13,521 bases of DNA from Nitrospirota bacterium (GCA_016195585.1 JACPZJ010000092.1:1-13521); one strand, 5' to 3'; positions 6,569 through 13,446 are shown, counted from the first letter of the stretch. Notes: generated by a model from the letters alone, not told the origin. Numbers and translations are program-made.

Positions 6569-6598
6569 ATAATAATTTATAATCCCTTTATTAGTCAA
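6569..6598 (-). promoter_or_regulatory. Probable sigma70 promoter of the deacetylase gene
   Basis: On the minus strand TTGACT (6593-6598) and TATTAT (6569-6574) are 18 nt apart. The start codon of the deacetylase follows about 17 nt after the -10 box, so the leader would be very short, which fits the lack of a clear Shine-Dalgarno site. Confidence 0.5.
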
Positions 6599-6700
6599 GG
6601 GAAAGTTACTGCTTTAATTAAAAACCTGTTCATTATTGAGCGTATCTGATATAATTATGATATAAAAAAACTCCCTGCTCGTCCAGCTTGAGGCAATTTA

Positions 6701-6781
6701 ATGATCATTACAAATTTGAATATAAAACTGATAGAAGATAGGCTCGGCTTTATAAACAAGGCTGTTGTGAAGCTGCGGTAA
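6701..6781 (+). pseudogene. Possible HepT/DUF86-like N-terminal remnant (26 codons)
   Basis: A short plus-strand frame encodes LNIKLIEDRLGFINKAVVKLR and then stops. The pattern is like the beginning of HepT (DUF86) proteins, which are about 110-140 residues and pair with minimal nucleotidyltransferases. No continuation is visible downstream, where the convergent AbiEii gene ends at 6798. It may be a leftover of an earlier toxin-antitoxin module or a chance ORF. The rest of 6552-6797 holds nothing else I can identify. Confidence 0.25.
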
Positions 6782-6797
6782 ATGGTGCATGGTTTTG

Positions 6798-7448
6798 CTA
6801 ACCTTTGACCGCTGCATCAAGGTCAAGTGCGAATTGCTTCACATGCGTCCTAAAAAATTTTTTGGCCTTTTCCCAGTTAATATAATTACCCTTCATATAG
6901 ATAGGTTCTGGATTAGAGTCAGCATCTGAAAAATAGACGAGCGATTTCCCAATGTGAACAGGGTTAATCCTCTCTTTGCCAAAACGCTTAATCATATGCT
7001 CGGCTATTTTATAAAAGGGGGTTTCCTGTAAAATAACATAGAGATCAACAAAATCCCTTTTGGTTCCACGCTGGCTGATTGCAATAACCTTCATTGAGGC
7101 AATATCAAGTATGCCTGCTATGGCAATACCGCTAAAGGCAATTGGTTTTTCCAGAAATTTATAATCATATCTAAATAAAGAGACCTTTATCCCTCCAACT
7201 TCAGCAAGCAGTGTCCCCTTTTCCTCTGAGATAACCTGAAAAGGAAGCTTACTCTTTCTTATCCCAGAGATCACCGACTCGGCTTGGAAATCCTGATTGG
7301 TGAAGAAGTCCAGATCATAAGATATTCTATGCCCTTTATGAAGGGCCAAAGCCGTGCCTCCAGCCAATACGGCATTATGTTTTGCAAAAACGCCCTTTAG
7401 CTTTTTTAGAACTTTCCATCCCTGTTCAGGAAAGCATCCCTTATGCAT
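6798..7448 (-). CDS. AbiEii/AbiGii-type nucleotidyltransferase toxin
   Basis: The product has 216 residues from the ATG at 7448. It shows the nucleotidyltransferase signature of the AbiEii family: AGGTALALHKGHRISYDLDFF, with the metal-binding Asp-Leu-Asp at 45-47, and further on the basic motif GTKRDFVDLYVIL. The C-terminal part is helical. In characterised AbiE systems the toxin transfers nucleotides (some relatives act on tRNA) and is reversibly bacteriostatic, giving abortive phage resistance. The start was chosen because MHKG matches the family and because it overlaps the upstream antitoxin frame by 8 nt; the alternative TTG at 7460 has less support. The toxin frame and motifs look intact, whereas the antitoxin gene is disturbed. 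The neighbouring RuBisCO-like operon is on the same strand immediately upstream. Confidence 0.88.
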   Translation of the reverse strand: MHKGCFPEQGWKVLKKLKGVFAKHNAVLAGGTALALHKGHRISYDLDFFTNQDFQAESVISGIRKSKLPFQVISEEKGTLLAEVGGIKVSLFRYDYKFLEKPIAFSGIAIAGILDIASMKVIAISQRGTKRDFVDLYVILQETPFYKIAEHMIKRFGKERINPVHIGKSLVYFSDADSNPEPIYMKGNYINWEKAKKFFRTHVKQFALDLDAAVKG

Positions 7449-7759
7449 CCTCAACCCCAAACCATAGTTTCCAAAATATCCGTGATCTTTTGCTTACAGC
7501 CCTGCTTGTATTAAGCGTCTCAATAATATTCTGAGAGCTATATGCCATTTGCAGCCAGTAAATGGCATCCAGATTGCCAAGCTCCAGTATTCTCTCTATA
7601 ATATATCGGGCATTCTTTTTAAGATGGATTTTTTCAAGCCTCACAAAGAAACTCTTAGTGCTACTTATGTAGCCACTATGAAAACCCCTTCTACTACTAA
7701 GAACTCTACTTTCCCTCCCAAGACAGGGGGCAATACTCTTGATCCTCAGCAACACCCAT
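7441..7759 (-). pseudogene. Antitoxin gene of the AbiEii module (DUF6922-like), split by a 70-bp insertion
   Basis: The 3' part (7644 to 7441) encodes VRLEKIHLKKNARYIIERIL and on through LNTSRAVSKRSRIFWKLWFGVEDA, matching the small antitoxins that precede AbiEii genes (pattern FWDVDLEKLD...IIERIL...SRxLSxRTxxFW). The expected N-terminus is found 70 nt further upstream in another frame: ATG at 7759 (or 7765), with AAGGG 6 nt before 7759, encodes MGVAEDQEYCPLSWE, then stops after two more codons. Removing 7645-7714 joins PLSWE to VRLEKIHLKKN, restoring the family motif and the frame. As it stands, only TTG at 7755 or GTG at 7644 could start the intact 3' frame. I regard the gene as disrupted; a shortened functional protein from 7644 cannot be excluded. 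Confidence 0.65.
7645..7714. mobile_element. 70-bp hairpin insertion in the antitoxin gene
   Basis: The 70-nt segment interrupting the antitoxin frame has imperfect inverted ends: on the minus strand AAAGTAGAGTTCTTAGTAG at the left and, inverted, AAAGAAACTCTTAGTGCTAC at the right. It also has an inner palindrome, TAGTGGCTAC-ATAA-GTAGCACTA (7656-7678). The flanks GGGAGG and GTGAGG are similar, but no exact target duplication can be fixed. It has no coding capacity and resembles a very small palindromic element. Confidence 0.55.
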
Positions 7760-7829
7760 CACCATCCCTTGATGTTCGGGGCTCCTCCTTTGAGATTGGC
7801 AAAAGACGACATGATATAGATTTTTCTAA

Positions 7830-8924
7830 TCAAGATGACAAGTTTTCAATTAGGTTTGTACCGTGGGTGAAGAGGCCGCCGCCGATTAAAAAAATTACTT
7901 CCCTGCCGTAAAGCCTTAGCATCTCTTCCACCCTGTTTAAGCTCATGCCGCCTCCGGGGCATGGGAATATAGGCTTGATCTTGCCCATCCTAACAGCAGC
8001 CCCCTTTGCAATGCTGAGGCACTCCTCTTTTGTAAATGAGAATCGCCCCCCATAATTCGGGAATATCATTGCATCAGCCCCTGCCATACGGGCAATCTGG
8101 CCAAAGAGGGCATAGTGAGATATGCCATTCTTTTTACTAATCACATAGGTTCCAAGCAGGCCGGGGTGGCAGAGGATAGGAAGGTTAATGGTATCATCAT
8201 CCGCTATCCTTCGCATTGTATCAAACCCAACAAGACCGGGCGAGATCAATAATCCGCCGGCGCCATATCCTTTAGCCAGCCTTGCCCTCTCTATTATCTC
8301 ATCTGCCGGCGAATTGATGCTTGCAGCATAGATACAGTTCTTTCCAGTCTTTTCATTTGCCTTTTGCACTGCCTTTGCACAAAGGCGGACACGTTCTTCA
8401 AAAGGCGAAAAGCGCTGATTGGTTATGCCATGGTCATCCTTAATAATGTCTATACCGCCGATGGCAAATTGATAGGCAAGGCCAGCAAGCCTTTTGGAAT
8501 CCAAGCCGAGCGGTTTGACTGCTGTGCAGAGGAGGGGCCGCTTTTTGATGCCCAATAATCTTCTTAAGCCTGACCTTCCAAACCTTGGGCCTTTAAAAAT
8601 CTTTAACAGGCTTGGAGACAGTTCAAGGCTTTCAAGCCTGATGCCGGGCTTGATGCTTATATTGCCAAAGATTAAATTTAAAAACTGGACAAGCTCAAAC
8701 CCCGAGACCTCAACATTATAATTTATTCTTGCTGTGCAAGTATTTTTATCTTTTTTATGAAGCGATTCTACCCTGCCAAAGATATGATTGCGGATGAGGC
8801 TGTCAGTGATAAGCTCCTCTGGAAACTCAACAGTCTGCTCTATGCAGATGTCCTTTGCCTTTTTAGATGCCTCGCCTCTGCTGCCGCTTATGCTATAGAT
8901 AACAGAGAATCTCTCTTTAAGCAT
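7830..8924 (-). CDS. RuBisCO-like protein (form IV type)
   Basis: The product has 364 residues with the RuBisCO large-subunit fold. TAVKPLGL at 134-141 matches the loop with catalytic Lys175, but one residue is missing so the second lysine (Lys177) is lost. GGIDIIKDDH at 156-165 matches the carbamylation site: Lys201 and Asp203 equivalents are kept, while Glu204 is His165. The loop 6 lysine is not evident (YALFGQIARMAG). Phosphate-binding glycines are kept (PGGG 323-326, GGG 348-350). It is therefore not a CO2-fixing RuBisCO but a RuBisCO-like enzyme, probably an enolase, isomerase or decarboxylase acting on a phosphorylated sugar derivative. It ends only 14 residues after the last glycine loop, shorter than usual. 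Its ATG overlaps the upstream transketolase stop by one base (TAATG), with GAGG 7 nt before, so it is translated with that gene. Confidence 0.88.
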   Translation of the reverse strand: MLKERFSVIYSISGSRGEASKKAKDICIEQTVEFPEELITDSLIRNHIFGRVESLHKKDKNTCTARINYNVEVSGFELVQFLNLIFGNISIKPGIRLESLELSPSLLKIFKGPRFGRSGLRRLLGIKKRPLLCTAVKPLGLDSKRLAGLAYQFAIGGIDIIKDDHGITNQRFSPFEERVRLCAKAVQKANEKTGKNCIYAASINSPADEIIERARLAKGYGAGGLLISPGLVGFDTMRRIADDDTINLPILCHPGLLGTYVISKKNGISHYALFGQIARMAGADAMIFPNYGGRFSFTKEECLSIAKGAAVRMGKIKPIFPCPGGGMSLNRVEEMLRLYGREVIFLIGGGLFTHGTNLIENLSS

Positions 8925-9931
8925 TACAGGGCCTCTGCCTTGGCATCGCTGTTTACCTGTTCAAGATGCGCCTTTTTTAAATCATCCTCTGTAATACCAA
9001 AACGGGTATCTACTATCTTTTCAATCTCCCTGATCAAAGCCATAGCATCAAACCCATACTCCTTCATCAGATATTCACGGCTTGCGCCATGGAGATAGGT
9101 ATCTTTTAAGCCGATCCGCAGAAGTTTGTTTGGTAAGCCTGCCTCTGCCATCTTTTCTGCAGCAATGCTGCCTAAGCCGCCAACAATAGTGTGATTTTCC
9201 ATTGTGATTACGCCATACTTATTTGCAGACAACGCCTCAAGCACAGAGCTGTCATTAAAGGGTTTTAGCGTGGATATATGAAGGTGTGTAATAGAAATGC
9301 CGTGCTTTTTTAATGCCTCAACAGCCCGCATTGCCTCCTCTGTGCAGATACCGCTGGAAAGGATGGTTATGTCATTCCCTCTGCTAAGTATCCGTGCCTT
9401 TCCGAGAATCATTGGCTCTGATTTATCAAAGAGCCTCGGTATCTCTCCCCTCAGCATCCTTATATATACAGGCCCGTTCACTGAATGTGCCGCATCAAGG
9501 ACTGTTTCTACATCTGTTGCATCTCCGCATTCAAGGATAGTCATGTTCGGCAATGAGCGCATTATGGCTATATCCTCAACAGCCTGATGTGTGGCGCCTC
9601 CCGGTGTTGTTATCCCCGGCAGGAATCCAAACATCCTCACAGGAAGATTTGGATAGGCAATAGACATTGCAATCTGGTCGTAGGCGCGCCTGTAGATGAA
9701 TACTGCAAAGGTATGGACAAGAGGGATGAAACCTTCCCGCGCAAGCCCGCCTGCAAAGCTCATCATGTTCTGCTCTGCAACGCCAAAGGAGATGAACCTG
9801 TCAGGATAGGCATCACGGAATAAGTCAATCTCTGTGGAGCTTGTTAAATCAGCAGAGAGTACAAGCGCCTCTAACTTGTCCTTTGCCCACTTAATCAGAT
9901 TTTTTGCGTGAACCTTTGATAGTATCTCCAT
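8924..9931 (-). CDS. Transketolase, C-terminal (pyrimidine-binding) subunit
   Basis: The product has 335 residues and corresponds to the second half of a transketolase. GVAEQNM at 50-56 holds the glutamate (Glu53) that activates thiamine diphosphate, TFAVFIYRRAYDQI binds the pyrimidine ring, GGATHQAVEDIA at 111-122 keeps His115, and PVYIRMLRGE supplies an arginine usually involved in substrate phosphate binding. The C-terminal domain (DITILSSGICTEEA, GGLGSIAAEKMAEAG) is complete. It follows the N-terminal subunit gene by 3 nt and overlaps the RuBisCO-like gene by one. Split transketolases occur in archaea and many anaerobes for pentose synthesis, but also in specialised routes such as apiose or sulfoquinovose breakdown. 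The donor and acceptor sugars here are unknown. Confidence 0.92.
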   Translation of the reverse strand: MEILSKVHAKNLIKWAKDKLEALVLSADLTSSTEIDLFRDAYPDRFISFGVAEQNMMSFAGGLAREGFIPLVHTFAVFIYRRAYDQIAMSIAYPNLPVRMFGFLPGITTPGGATHQAVEDIAIMRSLPNMTILECGDATDVETVLDAAHSVNGPVYIRMLRGEIPRLFDKSEPMILGKARILSRGNDITILSSGICTEEAMRAVEALKKHGISITHLHISTLKPFNDSSVLEALSANKYGVITMENHTIVGGLGSIAAEKMAEAGLPNKLLRIGLKDTYLHGASREYLMKEYGFDAMALIREIEKIVDTRFGITEDDLKKAHLEQVNSDAKAEAL

Positions 9932-9934
9932 ATC

Positions 9935-10837
9935 CTAAAAATCCTCTAAGAATGACTTATATCGTTTTTTTTCTTTCTCATCCTTAAATCGTATATAATG
10001 AAACTTTGGCGCCTTTTCTTTTAAAATATTAATCCCCCTATAGGGGCTGGTGTATGCAAGAACCACCAGCGGTTTGCCTGCAGGCTTTAGCCTTGCAGGC
10101 GCAGTAAGTGCATCTATATTGTGGCCGTCTACCTCAAAGACCCTTGCGCCAAATGACTCAAGCCTCTTTTTCAAAGGCTCTATATTCATTACCTTGCTCA
10201 TCTTGCCGTCGCACTGATAGCCGTTAACATCCACATATATCCCGATATTATCCAGTTTATAAAATGATAGTGTCTGCATTGCCTCCCATGTCTGGCCGAT
10301 CTGAAATTCACCATCTGACATAAATACCCAAACCCTGCCTGTTTCGCGTTTAAGCCTTCGGGCCATTGCAATGCCCCCTGCCTGACTCAGTCCGTGTCCA
10401 AGAGAACCTGTCATTATCTCCATACCCGGAGAGTGTTCTGCACCAATCATCTCAACTGTGCTTCCGTCCCTATTAAACTGCTCAAGGCCCTTTTCGTGCA
10501 TCCTGCCTGTCTCTATAAGCGCTGCGTAAAGGACAAGAGAATATTGTGATGGAGATAGAAAAAAGCGGTCAAGGTGCGGGGCCTTGGGGCCATTGAACAT
10601 TGCCCCTGTGGTGTAGCTGTAATTATGAGCGCTCGGAACGGCTGTAAATAAAGGCGGCATTATTGGAGATTCAACAGGCCAAAGATTCATTATCTTCAGA
10701 TACATCGCTGATAGCATCTCTGAAGAGGAGCAGGCCTGGCTAAGATAGCCTCCATTGTTATTTATTGTATGTTCAAGCACGCGCCTGCGGATACCCTTTG
10801 CAGCCTCTTTGATCCTTTTATTTATATCTTTCTTCAT
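9935..10837 (-). CDS. Transketolase, N-terminal (diphosphate-binding) subunit
   Basis: The product has 300 residues. The thiamine diphosphate and Mg2+ motif SDGEFQIGQTWEAM begins at 174 and ends with DVNGYQCDG (203-211); GSLGHGLS at 144-151 and LDRFFLS at 89-95 are also typical. Together with the next gene it makes a complete enzyme that moves a two-carbon ketol unit between sugars. Two histidines usually present are not where expected: the GHxGG segment near the N-terminus reads GGYLSQ (29-34) and the LSKGH segment reads LSPSQ (94-98). In characterised transketolases these histidines contact cofactor or substrate, so specificity is probably altered. The ATG at 10837 lies 8 nt after the -10 box of the promoter at 10846-10874, so the mRNA is predicted to be nearly leaderless and lacks a Shine-Dalgarno site. 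Confidence 0.92.
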   Translation of the reverse strand: MKKDINKRIKEAAKGIRRRVLEHTINNNGGYLSQACSSSEMLSAMYLKIMNLWPVESPIMPPLFTAVPSAHNYSYTTGAMFNGPKAPHLDRFFLSPSQYSLVLYAALIETGRMHEKGLEQFNRDGSTVEMIGAEHSPGMEIMTGSLGHGLSQAGGIAMARRLKRETGRVWVFMSDGEFQIGQTWEAMQTLSFYKLDNIGIYVDVNGYQCDGKMSKVMNIEPLKKRLESFGARVFEVDGHNIDALTAPARLKPAGKPLVVLAYTSPYRGINILKEKAPKFHYIRFKDEKEKKRYKSFLEDF

Positions 10838-10845
10838 TTTTGCTA

Positions 10846-10874
10846 ATATTAATCAGCCCGCCACCCATTGTCAA
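10846..10874 (-). promoter_or_regulatory. Consensus sigma70 promoter of the transketolase/RuBisCO-like operon
   Basis: On the minus strand TTGACA (10869-10874) and TAATAT (10846-10851) are exactly 17 nt apart. The predicted transcript start lies within about 2 nt of the ATG at 10837, so translation should begin at or next to the 5' end. Confidence 0.8.
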
Positions 10875-10894
10875 GGTTTTTGTAGGCAAAGATG

Positions 10895-10923
10895 TTTACG
10901 AAAGGATATTGAAGTGGTATTAT
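10895..10923 (+). promoter_or_regulatory. Probable promoter of the cDPG-synthetase-like gene
   Basis: TTTACG (10895-10900) and TATTAT (10918-10923) are 17 nt apart. The predicted start is at about 10930, which is the first base of the GTG start codon. It lies back to back with the minus-strand promoter; the two -35 boxes are 20 nt apart, room for one shared regulator. Confidence 0.55.
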
Positions 10924-10929
10924 TGAGGT

Positions 10930-12252
10930 GTGAAAAGGAAAATTATCATAATGGGCGCTGCTGGCAGGGACTTTCATAATTTTAATCTCTGCTTTAGAGA
11001 TAATCCTGATTATGATGTTGCTGCCTTCACAGTAGCCCAGATACCATTCATCCATAACAGGGTCTATCCCCGCGAACTTGCGGGCCCATTTTATCCAAAA
11101 GGGATACCAATCTATCCTGAAGAAGAATTATCAAATCTCATTAAAAAATGGGAGGTGGATGAGGTCGTCTTTGCCTACAGCGATGTTTCACACGAATATG
11201 TAATGCACATGGCATCGCTGATAAACAGCCTCGGCGCAGGCTTTTCCCTTCTTGGCGCAGAGGCAACAATGCTGAAATCCTCTAAACCTGTCATCTCTGT
11301 TTGTGCTGTAAGAACAGGGTGCGGCAAGAGCGGTGTTACAAGAAGGGTTTGCGCAATACTTAGGAAAATGGATAAAAAGGCTGTTGTAATCCGCCATCCC
11401 ATGCCGTACAGAGACCTTATAAGCCAGAGGGCTCAGAGATTTACATCACTTGATGACCTGAAGGAGTGCACCATTGAAGAGAGGGAAGAGTTTGAGCCAT
11501 TGATAGAGGCAGGGATTACAGTCTATGCAGGGGTTGATTACAATGATGTATTGCGGGAGGCAGAAAAAAAGGCGGATATTATTGTCTGGGATGGCGGCAA
11601 TAATGATCTTCCTTTTATTACGCCTGTCCTTGAGATTGTTGTGCTGGATCCGCACAGACCCGGGCATGAGCTTTTATATTATCCGGGCGAGGTCAATTTC
11701 AGAAGGGCGCACTGTCTGGTTATCAATAAAGTGGATACAGCAGGAAATGAAGATATTCAGATTGTGCTGAAGAATATAAAGGATGTCAATCCTGATGCAG
11801 CAGTCATCCGCTCGGCATCGCATATTACAATTGACGATGGCAATGCCATAAAGGGCAAAAAGGTTCTTGTAATTGAGGACGGCCCTACCCTCACACACGG
11901 CGGCATGTTATATGGAGCTGGAACCATTGCAGCCCGGCAATATGGCGCAGGCAAAATAGTAGACCCAAAACCCCATGCAGTGGGTTTAATAAAGGATGCC
12001 CTTGACCATTATCCAATGGTTAAGAACCTCATCCCTGCTGTTGGCTATGCGCCTGAACAGATAAATGACCTTGAAGAGACAGTAAATAACACACCATGCG
12101 ATGTAGTAGTAATAGCAACACCTGTTGATTTAAGGGGCATAATCAAAATAAAAAGGCCGACTGTGCGGGTAAAATATGAGGTGAAGGAAACGGGAAGGCC
12201 TGATTTAAAGGATGCAATAGAGAAGTTTATGGGCAAAACCTTTGGGAGATAA
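10930..12252 (+). CDS. Cyclic 2,3-diphosphoglycerate synthetase-like P-loop protein
   Basis: The product has 440 residues. An N-terminal Rossmann-like segment, GAAGRDFHNFN at 9-19, precedes a nucleotide-binding domain with P-loop VRTGCGKS at 127-134, DGGNND at 221-226 as Walker B-like acidic site, and NKVD at 266-269, the guanine-specificity motif of GTPases. This matches the family named after archaeal cyclic 2,3-diphosphoglycerate synthetase, where ATP drives cyclisation of a phosphorylated glycerate. Bacterial members are common but their reaction is largely untested, and the NKxD motif leaves GTP as possible substrate. The GTG at 10930 is the only start that keeps the family-typical KRKIIIMGAAGRD, because a TGA lies two codons upstream. 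The carbamate kinase gene begins 2 nt after its stop, so the two form an operon and probably share a phosphate-transfer role. Confidence 0.87.
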   Translation: MKRKIIIMGAAGRDFHNFNLCFRDNPDYDVAAFTVAQIPFIHNRVYPRELAGPFYPKGIPIYPEEELSNLIKKWEVDEVVFAYSDVSHEYVMHMASLINSLGAGFSLLGAEATMLKSSKPVISVCAVRTGCGKSGVTRRVCAILRKMDKKAVVIRHPMPYRDLISQRAQRFTSLDDLKECTIEEREEFEPLIEAGITVYAGVDYNDVLREAEKKADIIVWDGGNNDLPFITPVLEIVVLDPHRPGHELLYYPGEVNFRRAHCLVINKVDTAGNEDIQIVLKNIKDVNPDAAVIRSASHITIDDGNAIKGKKVLVIEDGPTLTHGGMLYGAGTIAARQYGAGKIVDPKPHAVGLIKDALDHYPMVKNLIPAVGYAPEQINDLEETVNNTPCDVVVIATPVDLRGIIKIKRPTVRVKYEVKETGRPDLKDAIEKFMGKTFGR

Positions 12253-12254
12253 TC

Positions 12255-13199
12255 ATGCAGGAGAGGCTTGCAATTATATCAATCGGCGGCAACACATTAA
12301 TCCGCAGGGGGGACAGCGGCGCTATTCAGGAGCAGTTTGAGCATACAAGGGCTGCGACTGAGCATATCAGCAAACTAATAAAGATGGGATATAAAATTGT
12401 CCTGACCCACGGAAACGGCCCGATTGTAGGGAATATATTTATCAGGAACGAGGCTGCAAAGAATATTATCCCTCCCATGCCGCTTTATATCTGCGATGCT
12501 GATTCAGAAGGCGGCATAGGTTTTATGATTCAGCAGACGCTTTATAATCAGTTTAAGAGGATAGATAAGGTCAGGGATGTGGCAACTATTATAACGCAGG
12601 TGGTGGTGGATAGAAATGACCCTGCATTTTCAAACCCTACAAAACCAATAGGCCCGTACTATACAAAAGAAGAAGCTGGGATATTAAAGAGGGAAAAGGG
12701 ATGGACGATAATAGAAGACAGCAGAAGAGGGCACAGAAGGGTTGTGCCTTCACCAAAACCTTTAAGGATTATAGAGGGCAGGGTGATAAAGATGCTCGCT
12801 GAATCAGGCGTTATAGTTATTGCCGCAGGCGGAGGCGGTGTGCCTGTTTTAGAGCTCCAGAATGGAGACTTGGCTGGCGTGGATGCAGTAATAGACAAGG
12901 ACCTTGCAACCAGCCTCCTTGCCATAGAAACAGGGGCAGAGCTGTTTATAAACCTTACACAAATAGACCGGGTATATGTCAGTTTTGGCAAGGCAAATCA
13001 GAAGGGATTGGAAAGGCTTAATATTGCAGAGGCAAGGAGGCATCTGAACAAAGGCGAGTTTGCGCCCGGAAGCATGGGGCCTAAAATAGAGGCTGCAATA
13101 GAGTTCCTTGAGGCAGGAGGCAGAGAGGTTTTAATAACAAGCCCTGAGCTTTTGGGCAAGGCTATGGATGGAAAGGCAGGCACAAGGATATACAGATAA
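12255..13199 (+). CDS. arcC: Carbamate kinase
   Basis: The product has 314 residues, full length for carbamate kinase, which interconverts carbamoyl phosphate plus ADP and carbamate plus ATP. Family motifs are present: SIGGNTL at 9-15, THGNGPIVGN at 51-60, TKPIGPYY, the basic RRVVPSPKP segment, AAGGGGVPV, DKDLATSLLA and FAPGSMGPKIEAA near the end. It is translationally close to the cDPG-synthetase-like gene (2-nt gap). No arginine deiminase or ornithine carbamoyltransferase gene is in the window, so it need not belong to an arginine fermentation operon. The direction of the reaction (ATP formation or supply of carbamoyl phosphate) cannot be told from sequence. No terminator is obvious between its stop codon and the tRNA gene. 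Confidence 0.95.
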   Translation: MQERLAIISIGGNTLIRRGDSGAIQEQFEHTRAATEHISKLIKMGYKIVLTHGNGPIVGNIFIRNEAAKNIIPPMPLYICDADSEGGIGFMIQQTLYNQFKRIDKVRDVATIITQVVVDRNDPAFSNPTKPIGPYYTKEEAGILKREKGWTIIEDSRRGHRRVVPSPKPLRIIEGRVIKMLAESGVIVIAAGGGGVPVLELQNGDLAGVDAVIDKDLATSLLAIETGAELFINLTQIDRVYVSFGKANQKGLERLNIAEARRHLNKGEFAPGSMGPKIEAAIEFLEAGGREVLITSPELLGKAMDGKAGTRIYR

Positions 13200-13255
13200 G
13201 TATTAACTCTGGGTTTTGCAACGGATAACAACACATATGGTTATATCTTTTCTCC

Positions 13256-13284
13256 TTGACAATAACAGGGCTTTTCCATAAAAT
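13256..13284 (+). promoter_or_regulatory. Sigma70 promoter of the tRNA-Val gene
   Basis: TTGACA (13256-13261) and TAAAAT (13279-13284) are exactly 17 nt apart. Transcription would start near 13291, about 18 nt before the mature 5' end of the tRNA. Confidence 0.8.
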
Positions 13285-13308
13285 ATCAATGCCAAAGGTT
13301 TGAAAAGT

Positions 13309-13383
13309 AGGCGCGTAGCTCAGGGGGAGAGCGCTTCCTTGACACGGAAGAGGTCGGCGGTTCAAGACCGCCCGTGCCTACCA
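13309..13383 (+). tRNA. tRNA-Val (anticodon GAC)
   Basis: A complete cloverleaf can be drawn. The acceptor stem AGGCGCG (13309-13315) pairs with CGTGCCT, with one G-U pair. The D arm is GCTC-AGGGGGA-GAGC, the anticodon arm CTTCC-TTGACAC-GGAAG with anticodon GAC, and the T arm GGCGG-TTCAAGA-CCGCC. The discriminator A is followed by a genomically encoded CCA (13381-13383). It reads valine codons GUC and GUU. It has its own promoter and is followed by a terminator about 60 nt later. Confidence 0.97.
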
Positions 13384-13446
13384 TAAATCCTTAAAGGAGC
13401 GTCTAACGATTAGGCATTTTACTCATAATTGAGGCCGTTTTCAAAG

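Noticed and set aside
7656..7678. Palindrome TAGTGGCTAC-ATAA-GTAGCACTA as an autoregulatory operator of the toxin module
   Set aside because: AbiE modules are autoregulated by inverted repeats, but this one lies inside the 70-bp insertion in the coding region, so I treat it as part of that element.
7549..7911. 120-codon plus-strand ORF across the antitoxin and the RuBisCO-like 3' end
   Set aside because: It is antisense to two recognised genes, shows no family motif and has a low-complexity composition; kept only as a chance frame.
7830..8924. A genuine CO2-fixing RuBisCO
   Set aside because: The Lys177 and Glu204 equivalents are absent, the loop 6 lysine is not evident, and no phosphoribulokinase or AMP-pathway gene is present.
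7830..10837. Apiose catabolism operon (apulose-4-phosphate transketolase with RuBisCO-like decarboxylase)
   Set aside because: The gene types are suggestive, but no apiose isomerase, apulose kinase, isoapionate dehydrogenase or transporter is present, and the two known routes use these enzymes separately.
13384..13446. Phage or island attachment site at the 3' end of tRNA-Val
   Set aside because: No integrase gene is visible and no duplicate of the tRNA 3' end occurs in the window.
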